Shown one piece after another: positions 41,932 to 51,375 of a stretch of 64,000 nt of DNA. Under the pieces are notes generated by a model, which saw only the letters and a program-made list of their open reading frames with translations, did no database searches and was not told the origin of the DNA. The DNA lies in assembly GCA_964609025.1 (NCBI GenBank), contig CAZSQM010000004.1, positions 78,006-142,005 on the forward strand, in the 5' to 3' direction. A program made the translations under genes and the position numbers. Positions within the stretch are counted from its first letter, which is position 1; each line of letters opens with the position of its first letter. The stretch comes from SIG307 sp964609025. GTDB lineage: Bacteria > Bacillota > Clostridia > Lachnospirales > Lachnospiraceae.

Positions 41932-42940
41932 ACTTGAAAATTTTTCGTGCGATTTCATAGCCTACTTTAAATACGCCCTGCCCTGCCTTGCTGTCTGCCT
42001 TGGAGGACTGCCCGAGTATCGTCATACTGATTTTACGATAGAGCTTTTTATCGTAGGCTTTCAGGTATTCCCACAACTCCTGCTTTTTCTCCAGATTCTC
42101 CTCGGTTCCGCTTTTCAAAAGATAAATCGAAGAAATCGTCATCATAATACACAGATACTTAATCATATAATTGCGGAGGCGCTTTTCTTTTATCTTCCAA
42201 AGGTCATGCGCCTCTATCATCAGCTTCGTCACCCGAAGCTGCTGGTCAATCCGCTTAATCATGTTGGCTTCCGTTACCGACTGGTCATCTCTGCCGATAA
42301 AATAGCGGTACAGATTGACATCCATATAGTACATCGTCTTTACCGACGGAAGCGGCTGATATACAAAAATATTGTCCACATAAAACGTATGCTTCGGCAG
42401 GGTAAGTCCGCATTCCCGGAGCAGACTGGTACGGTAAATTACCGAGTGCATCAAAATATACTGCCCCTGATGAAAGTGGCCGGTGTCCGCCCATGTAAAA
42501 AGCTTATGCTGCGGCAGAGCGCTACGGTACTGGATGACCTTCTTCTTTTCTTCTCCGACTTTCTCGTATACATAGTTTGCCACGAGCATATCCGGCGCGT
42601 TTCCCTGCTTCAAAAGCTCCCGCAGTTTTTGTAAGACCTCTTCCAGCGCCTTTTCTTTTACCCAGTCGTCACTGTCAACCACCTTAAAATACAGGCCCTC
42701 CGCGTGTGCCAGTCCCGTCATGACGGCGTCGCCGTGTCCGCCGTTTTCTTTATGCACGGCGCGGACAATTCCCGGATACTCCGCCTCGTAACGCTTCGCA
42801 ATGTCAAGCGTACGGTCGGTGGAGCCGTCGTCCACCACAATAATTTCCATGTCCTCTCCGCCGGAGAGCAGCGTAGTAATCGCCTTTTCCATATAAGCTT
42901 CCGAATTGTAGCATGGCACAACCGCCGAAATTACTTTCAT
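41924..42940 (-). CDS. Family 2 glycosyltransferase
   Basis: A 338-residue enzyme with a GT-A fold: SAVVPCYNSEAYMEKAITTL at the start, nucleotide site VDDGSTDRTLDIA and the metal site VDSDDWVKE near residue 98. The C-terminal third is helical without clear membrane segments. It probably transfers a sugar onto a lipid or surface glycan. Its stop overlaps the converging PAP2 gene by 8 bases. Confidence 0.9.
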   Translation of the reverse strand: MKVISAVVPCYNSEAYMEKAITTLLSGGEDMEIIVVDDGSTDRTLDIAKRYEAEYPGIVRAVHKENGGHGDAVMTGLAHAEGLYFKVVDSDDWVKEKALEEVLQKLRELLKQGNAPDMLVANYVYEKVGEEKKKVIQYRSALPQHKLFTWADTGHFHQGQYILMHSVIYRTSLLRECGLTLPKHTFYVDNIFVYQPLPSVKTMYYMDVNLYRYFIGRDDQSVTEANMIKRIDQQLRVTKLMIEAHDLWKIKEKRLRNYMIKYLCIMMTISSIYLLKSGTEENLEKKQELWEYLKAYDKKLYRKISMTILGQSSKADSKAGQGVFKVGYEIARKIFKFN

Positions 42941-43027
42941 ATTCTCCTCTTTCCGCGCAGCTATCCGCGCTTTGTTTATTCTGCCGATGAACCCCGCATC
43001 CCGTTGGGAAACGCGGATTCCCCTGTT

Positions 43028-45556
43028 CTAATACAAGAAGCTGATAAAAATACCTCCGCCGTCCCGAAACAGCGCTTCTGCCGCATTCTTCTCCGCCGTC
43101 ACGCTGCGCCCCTTCGCCGGGTCGTAATACACAACCTCCCTCGCGTTATAGGAAGTAATCACAACCGCCTCTCCCGACTCTTTCATGGCAAGCACCGGCT
43201 GTCCCTTCCATACAAAATAAAGCACCTCGTCCAAAGTTGCTCCGGTGAGCACCACGACACGGGACTTGGTATAACGCCCCATCACCTGATTTAACGGCTG
43301 CTTTGACTCCGCTTCCGAAATGTCGGCTGTCACCCCTTTGGTCGAAAGCATCATTTTCACGGCTGCCTGTATCGAATTTATGCCGCTTTCGCTTCGTACG
43401 CCCGTTATGGCCGGAACCGATGCGGAAGATGCCTTTACGCCTCTCTCCCAGACAATTTTGCCTTCCTCGTTGATTACGGTTCCTACCTTTTCGTCTGCCG
43501 CCAGAATCGCTTCCGCCGCATTCTCATAGATACCGTCAATCATACCGTAATAATAAGTATAGTACTCCTCATTTTCCGCTTCCATTTCATTGATGCGAAG
43601 CGTTGTGTCCTCCTCAACCACCGTATAAAGCACCTGTTGCAGCTCCGGCAGTTCCTCCATAACGAAGTTGGACGGGAAGGAAATGTAATACTCGGTTAAA
43701 AGCCGTTCCGTCACACGCTCCGAAAGAGAGATTTTCCCGGTGGAGGTTTTATCCTGATTCAGAATATAATCGTTTTCTGCCTGCTCATAGCCCCCCGCCG
43801 CATTCCGCACAAGGCGTTCCAGACGGATTACATTGCCGGAGGCCTCGGCATCCCGTACAAAATATCCGTCCTTTTGATAAAGCTTTTTCAGCTGTCCGAG
43901 CGCACTGCTGATCTGCACCTTATACATGGCATAGGTTACGCTGCCGTCCTCATTGACCGCCAGTTCTTCCGTTTTTCCGTACCCGCAGATTATATTTTCC
44001 TCCGACCGGGCAAGCAATTTTACATACTCCCCGTCCTGCGGAAAAATTTCGCCGATATTTCCGGTTTCCGGATACAGCACCTTCACGCAGTCCGTCTGCC
44101 CGTTCTCCTGATAAGCAATATAGCGTCCGGTAACGGAATACACATAATCGCCTTCCTTTATTTCGGAAGCAAGCTCTTTTAACTCCTCCGTTACCAGATT
44201 GTAGGCGTACAGGCTCCGGTCTACCATAAAATAGAACACATCATACTCGTTCAGATAAGCAAACTCCCCCAGTTTTTCCTTTAAAATCTGGTATGTGGTA
44301 TTTACCGGAATATAAATTAACTCTTCCAGAAGCTTTTGCGAATGAAAATACCGGTACACAAACAAACCGACACGCCCCTCGTATCCACCGCGGTTCATAT
44401 AACCGCTTACAAGAAACGTAATATCCCCGCTGTCTTCTATTTTCAGGACATGAATATCATGCCCCTCCTGCTGCCCGCGCCTATCCTCCGGGGACTCCGC
44501 CGTCGAAGAAAACACCGCGGAAAGCGTGTTGTCCGCCAGGCTGTAACAGTAGAGCGAACCGTTTCTGACAAAAGCAACGATGCTGTTGTCGGAATTCGGA
44601 TACAGCTCCGGTCCCTCTCCTGCCGTAATGCCGATTTTTAAATCGCTCTGGGAGAGGCTTGCATTTCCCGCGTCAAATACCGACTCTGTCCGCCGCTCAT
44701 AATTCAAGAGATGCACCACATCTCCCAGATAGCGGATTCTGAAATATTCTTTCACATAATAATATTCCTCGCCGTAGCCGGCGTCAATCCGAACGGAATA
44801 CCGCACTACCGCAGTCATAATCTCATCATAAAACTCCGTCACGGAAATCTGCGGTTTTGTGACTAAAACCGGAGCCAGACCGCTCCATGCCACCAGCCGG
44901 TAGTTGGAATGGATATCCACATAGCCGAACGTGTCCTCCGGCGCTCCCGCCCGCATTTCCAGATACGGGATGATTGCCTCGTTGTCCGCCGCGTCGGCGC
45001 TTCGCGTATTTTCGCCAAACTCCCGTATAAACGCCAGCTTCTCACTTAACTTCGGCGTTTCGTACTGCTTTATCCTGAAATAATAATACATCCGCTTTCC
45101 GACATTATTAATCAGCGTTACCTTTACCGCATATTCCGTACCTTCCTTTAAATCCGCCTTTACCTTGATACGGACTACCTTATATCCCTCTTTCTTCTCA
45201 AATGCATTGACTGTGCCGGAATCCACTTCCGCCTCGCTCGAAACATCCAAAATTTCGTATTTGAGGCGGCGTATCGTCATATCATACTCATCGATCTTTA
45301 ATTCAAAAACGCCGTCCGCGTCAATGGGAATCATATCCTCGCGGTTCAAAATCGTATCCAGATTGGAACTATACCCGTACAGGCAGTTAATTTCCTCCCC
45401 GCAGGTAAGTACCGAAATCGTCGGAAACGCCGGCTCTCCCATCGGTACCGTTTCCGTTCTGTCCGCAAATATGGTTTCTCCCACGCGGCTTCCGAAAAAC
45501 AGCACCGCGCAGCAGAACACCGCAAGCAAATACAAAATCCGATAAACTCTTTTCAT
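43028..45556 (-). CDS. Large exported protein with a C-terminal inactive C39-like domain
   Basis: An 842-residue protein with one N-terminal membrane segment (YLLAVFCCAVLFFGS) and an otherwise extracellular chain. Residues about 60-190 look beta-rich; about 300-560 contain repeated short beta units like a propeller (SLYCYSLADNTLSAVF). The last 130 residues resemble a C39 peptidase-type papain fold (NSIQAAVKMML; GATLDEVLYFVWKGQPVLA; VVITSYNAREVVYYDPAKG), but the expected catalytic Cys and His are absent. Function unknown. It overlaps neither neighbour; the methyltransferase gene ends one base upstream of it. Confidence 0.75.
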   Translation of the reverse strand: MKRVYRILYLLAVFCCAVLFFGSRVGETIFADRTETVPMGEPAFPTISVLTCGEEINCLYGYSSNLDTILNREDMIPIDADGVFELKIDEYDMTIRRLKYEILDVSSEAEVDSGTVNAFEKKEGYKVVRIKVKADLKEGTEYAVKVTLINNVGKRMYYYFRIKQYETPKLSEKLAFIREFGENTRSADAADNEAIIPYLEMRAGAPEDTFGYVDIHSNYRLVAWSGLAPVLVTKPQISVTEFYDEIMTAVVRYSVRIDAGYGEEYYYVKEYFRIRYLGDVVHLLNYERRTESVFDAGNASLSQSDLKIGITAGEGPELYPNSDNSIVAFVRNGSLYCYSLADNTLSAVFSSTAESPEDRRGQQEGHDIHVLKIEDSGDITFLVSGYMNRGGYEGRVGLFVYRYFHSQKLLEELIYIPVNTTYQILKEKLGEFAYLNEYDVFYFMVDRSLYAYNLVTEELKELASEIKEGDYVYSVTGRYIAYQENGQTDCVKVLYPETGNIGEIFPQDGEYVKLLARSEENIICGYGKTEELAVNEDGSVTYAMYKVQISSALGQLKKLYQKDGYFVRDAEASGNVIRLERLVRNAAGGYEQAENDYILNQDKTSTGKISLSERVTERLLTEYYISFPSNFVMEELPELQQVLYTVVEEDTTLRINEMEAENEEYYTYYYGMIDGIYENAAEAILAADEKVGTVINEEGKIVWERGVKASSASVPAITGVRSESGINSIQAAVKMMLSTKGVTADISEAESKQPLNQVMGRYTKSRVVVLTGATLDEVLYFVWKGQPVLAMKESGEAVVITSYNAREVVYYDPAKGRSVTAEKNAAEALFRDGGGIFISFLY

Positions 45557-45557
45557 T

Positions 45558-46733
45558 CTATTCTTTCTCCGTCAAAAGCCGGTACAACGTCGGCTCTGTT
45601 CCGCAATACTCCATAATCCCTTCCGTCCTGCGCTTTACCTGTTCCGCAAGCGCTTCCTGTTCTATCGTTTCCTTTTTTATTGCACGCAGCAGAATGTTTT
45701 TCGGCGTATGCTCCATATCGATAAACTCTAACAGCTGCGTCTTATATCCGCACGCCTCCATCACATTGGCGCGAAACGCGTCTGTCATTAAGGCCGACAT
45801 CCGTTCTTTCACAATTCCGTACTTTAAAAACGGCGCAAGCGCTTCACACTCCATCTGCCGGTTCCACTCATGCTGACAGCAGGGAACGGAAAGCACAACC
45901 GAAGCGCCCCAGCGTATCGCTTTATACAGGGCATAATCCGTTGCCGTATCGCAGGCGTGCAGCGTCACTACCATATCTACCGCCGAGGTTCCCGTATAGT
46001 CCGCAATGTCCCCGCACAAAAATTCCAGATTCGTATAACCGTAGGAAACCGCCAGTTTATTACAGTGTGCAATAACATCCTTCTTTAAATCAAGTCCCAC
46101 AATTCTGACCGAATACTGTTTTATCGTATGAAGGTAGTAATAGAGTGCAAAGGTCAGATAAGACTTCCCGCAGCCGAAATCCAAAATCCGAAGCTCCCGC
46201 TCCTTTGGCAGCGCCGGAAGGATATCCTCCACAAACTCCAAAAAGCGGTTCATCTGGCGAAATTTGTCGTACTTTGCCTTTACTACCGTACCTTCCTTTG
46301 TCATAACGCCAAGGTCGACCAAAAACGGAACCGGAACGCCTTCTTCCAGAAGATACTTCTTCTTCCTGTTGTGCTCCTTCGGCGTTACAAACGGCACCGC
46401 ATCCTGCCGCTTTCGGCATTTCACCGTTGCATTTCCTTTCTTTCCGAGCAGTATCGTTCTCTGATGAAAAACGGAGGTCAGCTCCGCCTGTTTGAAGCAG
46501 CCGCCTTCAAGCCACGCCGTCACTCTCCGTTCCACGTCCTCCTCCGCACAGTTTGTATGAAACACCTGCGCTTTGCGGTATTCCTCTATTTGATAACACT
46601 GTCTGCCGCCGATCGTCACCGGATAGACTTTTACTTTGGAAAGCTCTGCCGCTTTCGGTGCATTGCTTAACACCAGCCGCTGCAAGCCCTCTCCGACGGC
46701 GTCCGCAACTGCCTCTCTCACTGTCTGCTCCAT
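45558..46733 (-). CDS. SAM-dependent methyltransferase
   Basis: A 391-residue protein with a class I SAM site (LRILDFGCGKSYLTFALYYY near residue 185; VGLDLKKD), then TLHACDTATDYALYKAI and SVPCCQHEWN, typical of a methyltransferase-domain family found in many Firmicutes and probably acting on RNA. The N-terminal 150 residues contain a basic region (VKCRKRQDAVPF). AAGGAAGGG precedes the ATG at 46733. Substrate not known. It is followed at once by the 842-residue exported protein. Confidence 0.85.
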   Translation of the reverse strand: MEQTVREAVADAVGEGLQRLVLSNAPKAAELSKVKVYPVTIGGRQCYQIEEYRKAQVFHTNCAEEDVERRVTAWLEGGCFKQAELTSVFHQRTILLGKKGNATVKCRKRQDAVPFVTPKEHNRKKKYLLEEGVPVPFLVDLGVMTKEGTVVKAKYDKFRQMNRFLEFVEDILPALPKERELRILDFGCGKSYLTFALYYYLHTIKQYSVRIVGLDLKKDVIAHCNKLAVSYGYTNLEFLCGDIADYTGTSAVDMVVTLHACDTATDYALYKAIRWGASVVLSVPCCQHEWNRQMECEALAPFLKYGIVKERMSALMTDAFRANVMEACGYKTQLLEFIDMEHTPKNILLRAIKKETIEQEALAEQVKRRTEGIMEYCGTEPTLYRLLTEKE

Positions 46734-46865
46734 TCTTTTCCCTTCCTTGCGAAACTTATCCACTTTTCAGTATAGCACACTTTAGCCGAAATTCAAGAGT
46801 TACAGGCACCTTTTTCTCCCTCTGCCATATATTACAACAACACCGATTATAAGGCAGGTCCTTCT

Positions 46866-47390
46866 ATGCCAGCTTTCTATTCCGCTCCCGCCCCGCAGCA
46901 GGAACCGCAAAACCGTTTCTATCCGCCGCAGGGCGCAAACACGCAAAATCAGCCTCCGATTCCGGGAGCGCCGACTCCAAGACAACATCATAGGCAGGCA
47001 ACGCCGCAAATGCCGTCAAAACCGCAAAGGCAGCAGCAACAGGCAGCGCCGCAAATACCGGTCAAAGAACAAAGGCAAATGCCGGAACATAGCGCTATAC
47101 CGCTGCAAAAGCCAAGAAACGCAAGGTATTTTGAACAGCGCCATCCGCTTATATTGCAGCGTCTTTACGCTGCCGCAGACACTCTTTTAGATACTTACCC
47201 GGAAACCGGCTTCATTTACGACGCTTATCCCGACTATGTATCCCTCCGGCTGCTGCGGAACCGGCTGCTGCGGGACAACCGGGCGCTGACCGAAGAATTT
47301 TTACAGGCAGGCTGCCCGATTGAATGGCTGGAGTTTCTTACGGATACCGTTCTTTCGGAGCTGCTTTGCAGGCGGCGGATGCGCGCATAG
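46866..47390 (+). CDS. Pro/Gln-rich protein of unknown function
   Basis: A 174-residue protein: residues 1-85 are disordered, rich in Pro, Gln and Arg (APAPQQEPQNRFYPPQGA), and residues about 88-174 form an all-helical domain (FEQRHPLILQRLYAAADTLL; YPDYVSLRLLRNRLLRDN). Not recognised. AAGG lies upstream of the ATG. The helical half looks like a real fold and codon use is like that of its neighbours. Alone between divergent and convergent neighbours. Confidence 0.6.
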   Translation: MPAFYSAPAPQQEPQNRFYPPQGANTQNQPPIPGAPTPRQHHRQATPQMPSKPQRQQQQAAPQIPVKEQRQMPEHSAIPLQKPRNARYFEQRHPLILQRLYAAADTLLDTYPETGFIYDAYPDYVSLRLLRNRLLRDNRALTEEFLQAGCPIEWLEFLTDTVLSELLCRRRMRA

Positions 47391-47426
47391 CACAAAACGC
47401 GGATATCGCCCCTTTTCAACACAAAA

Positions 47427-47480
47427 GGAACTTTACACAAAGTTCGAGGATTCTCCCTCTTGTGTAAAGTTCCGTAATCG
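47427..47480. repeat. Palindromic intergenic repeat, copy D
   Basis: GGAACTTTACACAA (47427-47440) and TTGTGTAAAGTTCC (47460-47473) are perfect 14-bp arms. The right flank GTAATCG is shared with copies A and C. It lies between converging genes and may terminate both. Confidence 0.75.
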
Positions 47481-47522
47481 AAGCGTACCTTCCGGCGTCC
47501 GGACACAATCCCATAACAGGCT

Positions 47523-48281
47523 CTACCGCAGCCCGATCGGCGAGGCCAGCACCACCTCCGTGCGGTTCTCGTCCCGGTCGTAATAAATCGCAACCTGTAC
47601 GTTGATTTTTTTCTGTTCCGCCACAATATAATCCTTGACCGCTCCGGTATAGGCATATACCGTATAATTTTTATTTTCCCGGTTCTCGTATACCGGCTGT
47701 GCATAAAGCTCCTCTAACAGCCGGTTCGTCAGTTCATCCTTTCTGGCAAGAGGAATCTCTCCGGTGTAGCTCCCGCACAGTTCTAACGTCGTTGTAATTT
47801 CCTCTAACTTCATTCCTTTTGCCGCTTTTTCTAACGTATCCCGGAAGGACGAGGCCGTCGCGGCATTTTTTTCATAAAGTGTAATCTCGGCGCACAGGTA
47901 ATATTCATCCGGTTCGGTCAGGTGTACCAGCTTTACGACGGAATGCGCCTCTGCCGCCGTTTTTTCGTACACAAATTCCAGGCGCCCTTCATATGTTACT
48001 TCTCTGATTTCCCCTACTACGGTAAGACCGATTTTCTCCGAAAAGTAATGAAGGAGTTTCTCCTCCGAAAACCCGTAAGGCGGCGGAAGATACCGCGCCG
48101 TCAAAGTCACCGTCCCTTTGCTCCGCTCCGGCGTTAAGGTCGAAAACGCTCCCGCAATGCTCGCCTGCGCCAAAAATGCACGCTCGGTTATACTACGGAA
48201 CGCCAGCGCCGTAAACAGTACGGCCATTAGGGCAAGCACTGCCCTGGTCCGTTTTTTACTCTTTTTCCACGAAATTGTCAT
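47523..48281 (-). CDS. YwmB family (DUF1779) exported protein
   Basis: A 252-residue protein with a membrane anchor or signal (about residues 12-32, AVLALMAVLFTALAFRS) and an extracellular two-lobed domain resembling YwmB, whose fold recalls TATA-binding protein (GFSEEKLLHYFSEKIGLTVV; AVAIYYDRDENRTEVVLASP end). The family is near wall or sporulation genes in Firmicutes; function unknown. Its ribosome site lies inside the hairpin at 48285-48335. Confidence 0.8.
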   Translation of the reverse strand: MTISWKKSKKRTRAVLALMAVLFTALAFRSITERAFLAQASIAGAFSTLTPERSKGTVTLTARYLPPPYGFSEEKLLHYFSEKIGLTVVGEIREVTYEGRLEFVYEKTAAEAHSVVKLVHLTEPDEYYLCAEITLYEKNAATASSFRDTLEKAAKGMKLEEITTTLELCGSYTGEIPLARKDELTNRLLEELYAQPVYENRENKNYTVYAYTGAVKDYIVAEQKKINVQVAIYYDRDENRTEVVLASPIGLR

Positions 48282-48284
48282 AAA

Positions 48285-48335
48285 AAATACTCCTCTCCGC
48301 TTTCGTTTTTCAAAGCTTCTTTGTGAGGAGTATTT
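48285..48335 (-). terminator. Hairpin with T-run covering the ywmB ribosome site
   Basis: On the minus strand, AAATACTCCTC pairs with GAGGAGTATTT (11 bp), followed by TTTTT just before the ywmB ATG. GAGG of the ribosome site lies in the second arm. It acts as a terminator for the ClpX-like gene or as a switch for ywmB. Confidence 0.65.
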
Positions 48336-48359
48336 CCGTTTTCTTCCAACTTATTCCGT

Positions 48360-49787
48360 TTACTGCATGGAACCGCGCATCTCAATCACCGGTCCGCCGC
48401 AGCCTCTTACATAATCACCGGTAATCGTCACCCTGCCGATATTCTCATCCTTCGGTATTTCGTACATGATGTCTAACATGATTTCCTCCAGAATCGCACG
48501 CAGCGCACGCGCTCCCGTATCCTTTTCCAACGCGCGCTCCGCAATCGCGTCCAGTGCCTCGTCATCAAACACCAGCTTTACCTCATCCAACGCAAGCAGA
48601 TGTTCGTACTGCTTTAAAATGGCGTTCTTCGGCTCCCGCAATACCTGAATCAGCTGTTCCTTTTCCAAACCCTGTAACGCAAAAATAACCGGCAAACGGC
48701 CCAAAAACTCCGGAATCATGCCGTATTCCCGCAAATCTTCCACTGTCACCTTTTCCAACAGCTTTTTATCCTCGTCATACTTATCCCGCAGCTCCGACTG
48801 GAATCCAATCATGGCAGTCTTGTTTAAGCGCTTCTTGATAATCTTCTCCAAATCAGGGAACGCCCCGCCGCAGATAAACAGAATATCCTTTGTATTCATC
48901 GTTGTCATCGGCACCATTGCGTTCTTGTTGGTCGCTCCCACCGGCACCTCCACCTCACTGCCCTCTAACAGCTTTAACAGACCCTGCTGCACCGACTCAC
49001 CGCTTACATCGCGGCTGTTCGTATTGCGCTTCTTTGCAATTTTATCGATTTCGTCGATGAAAATAATCCCGTGCTCCGCGCGCTCCACATCATTATCCGC
49101 CGCCGCTAAGAGCTTTGACAATACACTCTCTACGTCATCGCCGATATAGCCCGCTTCCGTAAGGGACGTGGCGTCCGTAATCGCAAGCGGCACGTTCAGT
49201 AACCGCGCCAGGGTTTTCACAAGATAGGTCTTTCCGCTGCCGGTCGGCCCGAGCATCAGCATATTGGACTTTTCCAGTTCTATCGAAGCATCCTTATCCG
49301 CAACGCGCTTATAGTGGTTGTAAACCGCTACGGAAATCACTTTTTTGGCGTAATCCTGTCCGATTACATACTCATCCAGCTCCGCTTTGATTTTGTGCGG
49401 CGCTTTCAGATGCTTTACATCCAGTGCCGGCACTTCTTCCTTTTCCTGCGGCTTCTCCGCTTCCTTCGGTTTTTTCTTGACCTTCGGCATTTTCGGAAGC
49501 TCCGCCCCCATCCGGAACATGGAAGGGTCAATGGCAAACATCTCCATGTAAGGGAAATTATTGCTGTTGATAGAGTCGAAGGTCTTTTGCAGACAGTCGT
49601 TGCAAATGCATAAGTCATTCGGCATATGCATCATTTTCCCTGCGATACTCGCCGGTCTGCGGCACATCTGACAATATTCCTCGTAGCCGGATTCCTTTTT
49701 TGTCGGATTCTCTCCCGGCTTTCCCTCTTCTTTTTTCTCTACGGTTTCTGCCGTGTTTTCCTCCGGCAGTTTTTTTTCTTCGTCCAT
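48360..49787 (-). CDS. clpX: ClpX-like AAA+ unfoldase
   Basis: A 475-residue hexameric ATPase. It has an N-terminal four-Cys zinc motif (EYCQMCRRP and CICNDCLQ, about residues 36-68), Walker A MLGPTGSGKTYLVKTLAR, Walker B IIFIDEIDKI and sensor region RLPVIFALQGL. The linker (about 90-140) is longer and more charged than in ordinary ClpX. No clpP lies adjacent, so a second ClpX-type protein acting alone or with an unlinked ClpP is possible. AAAGGCG lies before the ATG at 49787. It overlaps nothing; the upstream WbaP gene ends at 49801. Confidence 0.88.
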   Translation of the reverse strand: MDEEKKLPEENTAETVEKKEEGKPGENPTKKESGYEEYCQMCRRPASIAGKMMHMPNDLCICNDCLQKTFDSINSNNFPYMEMFAIDPSMFRMGAELPKMPKVKKKPKEAEKPQEKEEVPALDVKHLKAPHKIKAELDEYVIGQDYAKKVISVAVYNHYKRVADKDASIELEKSNMLMLGPTGSGKTYLVKTLARLLNVPLAITDATSLTEAGYIGDDVESVLSKLLAAADNDVERAEHGIIFIDEIDKIAKKRNTNSRDVSGESVQQGLLKLLEGSEVEVPVGATNKNAMVPMTTMNTKDILFICGGAFPDLEKIIKKRLNKTAMIGFQSELRDKYDEDKKLLEKVTVEDLREYGMIPEFLGRLPVIFALQGLEKEQLIQVLREPKNAILKQYEHLLALDEVKLVFDDEALDAIAERALEKDTGARALRAILEEIMLDIMYEIPKDENIGRVTITGDYVRGCGGPVIEMRGSMQ

Positions 49788-49800
49788 CTTTTTCGCCTTT

Positions 49801-51201
49801 CTAATACGCATTTTTATTGATAAAGCCCTTAAATACCGTTAAAAACAAGATTTTAATATCCAGACCGATGCTCCAGTTTTCAATGTAATGTAAATCACAA
49901 TCGATTCTCTTGCGAATCGAGGTATCCCCCCGATAGCCGTTCACCTGTGCCCAGCCTGTCATTCCCGGCCGCACCTGATGCTTAATCATATAACGGGGAA
50001 TTTCCTCCTTAAACTTTTCCACAAACTTCGGGCGCTCCGGCCGCGGCCCCACCAGACTCATGTCGCCTTTTAACACATTAAACAGCTGCGGCAGCTCGTC
50101 AATGCTGGTTTTACGGATAATACGCCCGACACCGGTCACGCGGGAATCGTTTTTCGTTGTCCACGCGCCCGCCTCTTTTGCCGCTTCCTGTACCACCATC
50201 GAACGGAACTTATACATTTTAAATTCGCGGTTGTGAAGCCCTACCCGCACCTGGGAAAAAATCACCGGTCCTTTTGAAGTCAGCTTAATGATAATCGCCA
50301 CAATCAGCATCGGTACGGAAAAAAGTACCAGACACACAAGCGCTCCGACCAGATCAAAGCTGCGCTTTATCATCCGGTTTACCATATTACTTAACGGGAC
50401 TTTCCGTATATTGATGACCGGAAGCCCCTCTAAATCCTCAATATACGGCACCGTCGGCACAATGTGATTATAATCCGGAATAAACTTCGTATGAACTCCC
50501 GAATACTCGCACTGTGTTACCAGCTTTTCCAGCTTCCCGTACTCTTCAATCGAAAGTGTAATCGCAATCTCGTCATACTCATGATTTTTTAAATATTCGG
50601 GAAGTTCCTCCATCGTACCGATGACGCTTACCTTTTTATAGCGCGTTCCCACGGCCATCGTATCGTCCAGAATCCCATGAATATAGTAGCCCCACTGCGG
50701 ATTGGCAAGAATACGGTCCACATACGCCTCCGCCGCCCGGCTGTAACCTACAATTAAAATGTGCTTTAAATTCTTCCCGTTTCTGCGGAAATGCTCCAAA
50801 ATCCGACGTACCAGAAAGCGGAACACACTCTCCAAAAGCACGTTGACGCTAAAGAAGAATGCCAGAAAGCCTCTCGAGATGTCGATTTCTTTAAACAAAA
50901 ACAGCACCGCCATAAACCCGACGCAGCTAATCATATTGGCCTTCAGCAAAAGCCACAGCTCCCGCTGCATTCCCTTGCCCCGCTTCGGCGCGTACAGACC
51001 GCACAGCCAGTAAATCAGCAGGCACGCCGGCAACAGCGCCAGTAAAAACTTCGAATAATGCTCCAGCGTATAATTACCTGCCTTTTCCAGCCCCAGCCAG
51101 TGAAATCGCAGCATATACGCTACCAGATACGCTGACACGAGGAAAAAGCCGTCCGCCAGAATATGCAATCTATTGAATGCTTTTTGATTATCCTTAATCA
51201 T
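49801..51201 (-). CDS. Undecaprenyl-phosphate sugar phosphotransferase (WbaP type)
   Basis: A 466-residue enzyme starting polysaccharide synthesis by moving a sugar phosphate onto undecaprenyl phosphate. It has four or five N-terminal helices (about 10-120), a Rossmann-like middle (HILIVGYSRAAEAYVDRIL) and the C-terminal transferase domain with a reentrant helix (KRSFDLVGALVCLVLFSVPM), KFRSMV, RKTSIDELPQL and VGPRPERPKF. It likely starts assembly of a capsule or exopolysaccharide. Convergent to nothing; divergent from htrA. Confidence 0.93.
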   Translation of the reverse strand: MIKDNQKAFNRLHILADGFFLVSAYLVAYMLRFHWLGLEKAGNYTLEHYSKFLLALLPACLLIYWLCGLYAPKRGKGMQRELWLLLKANMISCVGFMAVLFLFKEIDISRGFLAFFFSVNVLLESVFRFLVRRILEHFRRNGKNLKHILIVGYSRAAEAYVDRILANPQWGYYIHGILDDTMAVGTRYKKVSVIGTMEELPEYLKNHEYDEIAITLSIEEYGKLEKLVTQCEYSGVHTKFIPDYNHIVPTVPYIEDLEGLPVINIRKVPLSNMVNRMIKRSFDLVGALVCLVLFSVPMLIVAIIIKLTSKGPVIFSQVRVGLHNREFKMYKFRSMVVQEAAKEAGAWTTKNDSRVTGVGRIIRKTSIDELPQLFNVLKGDMSLVGPRPERPKFVEKFKEEIPRYMIKHQVRPGMTGWAQVNGYRGDTSIRKRIDCDLHYIENWSIGLDIKILFLTVFKGFINKNAY

Positions 51202-51375
51202 CTCTTTGCTCCTATTTTGTTTTATCTCCCATATATGTTATCTTACATGATTCTTTAAAAAACCACAACAAAAAAATTTATTAAGTCAACATTTCTTAAC
51301 CGATTCGTCACAAAGCCTACACAAACCCATGTTAAACTAAAGTCAAAGTAAAGAAAAGCAAGGAGGTTATTTTTT

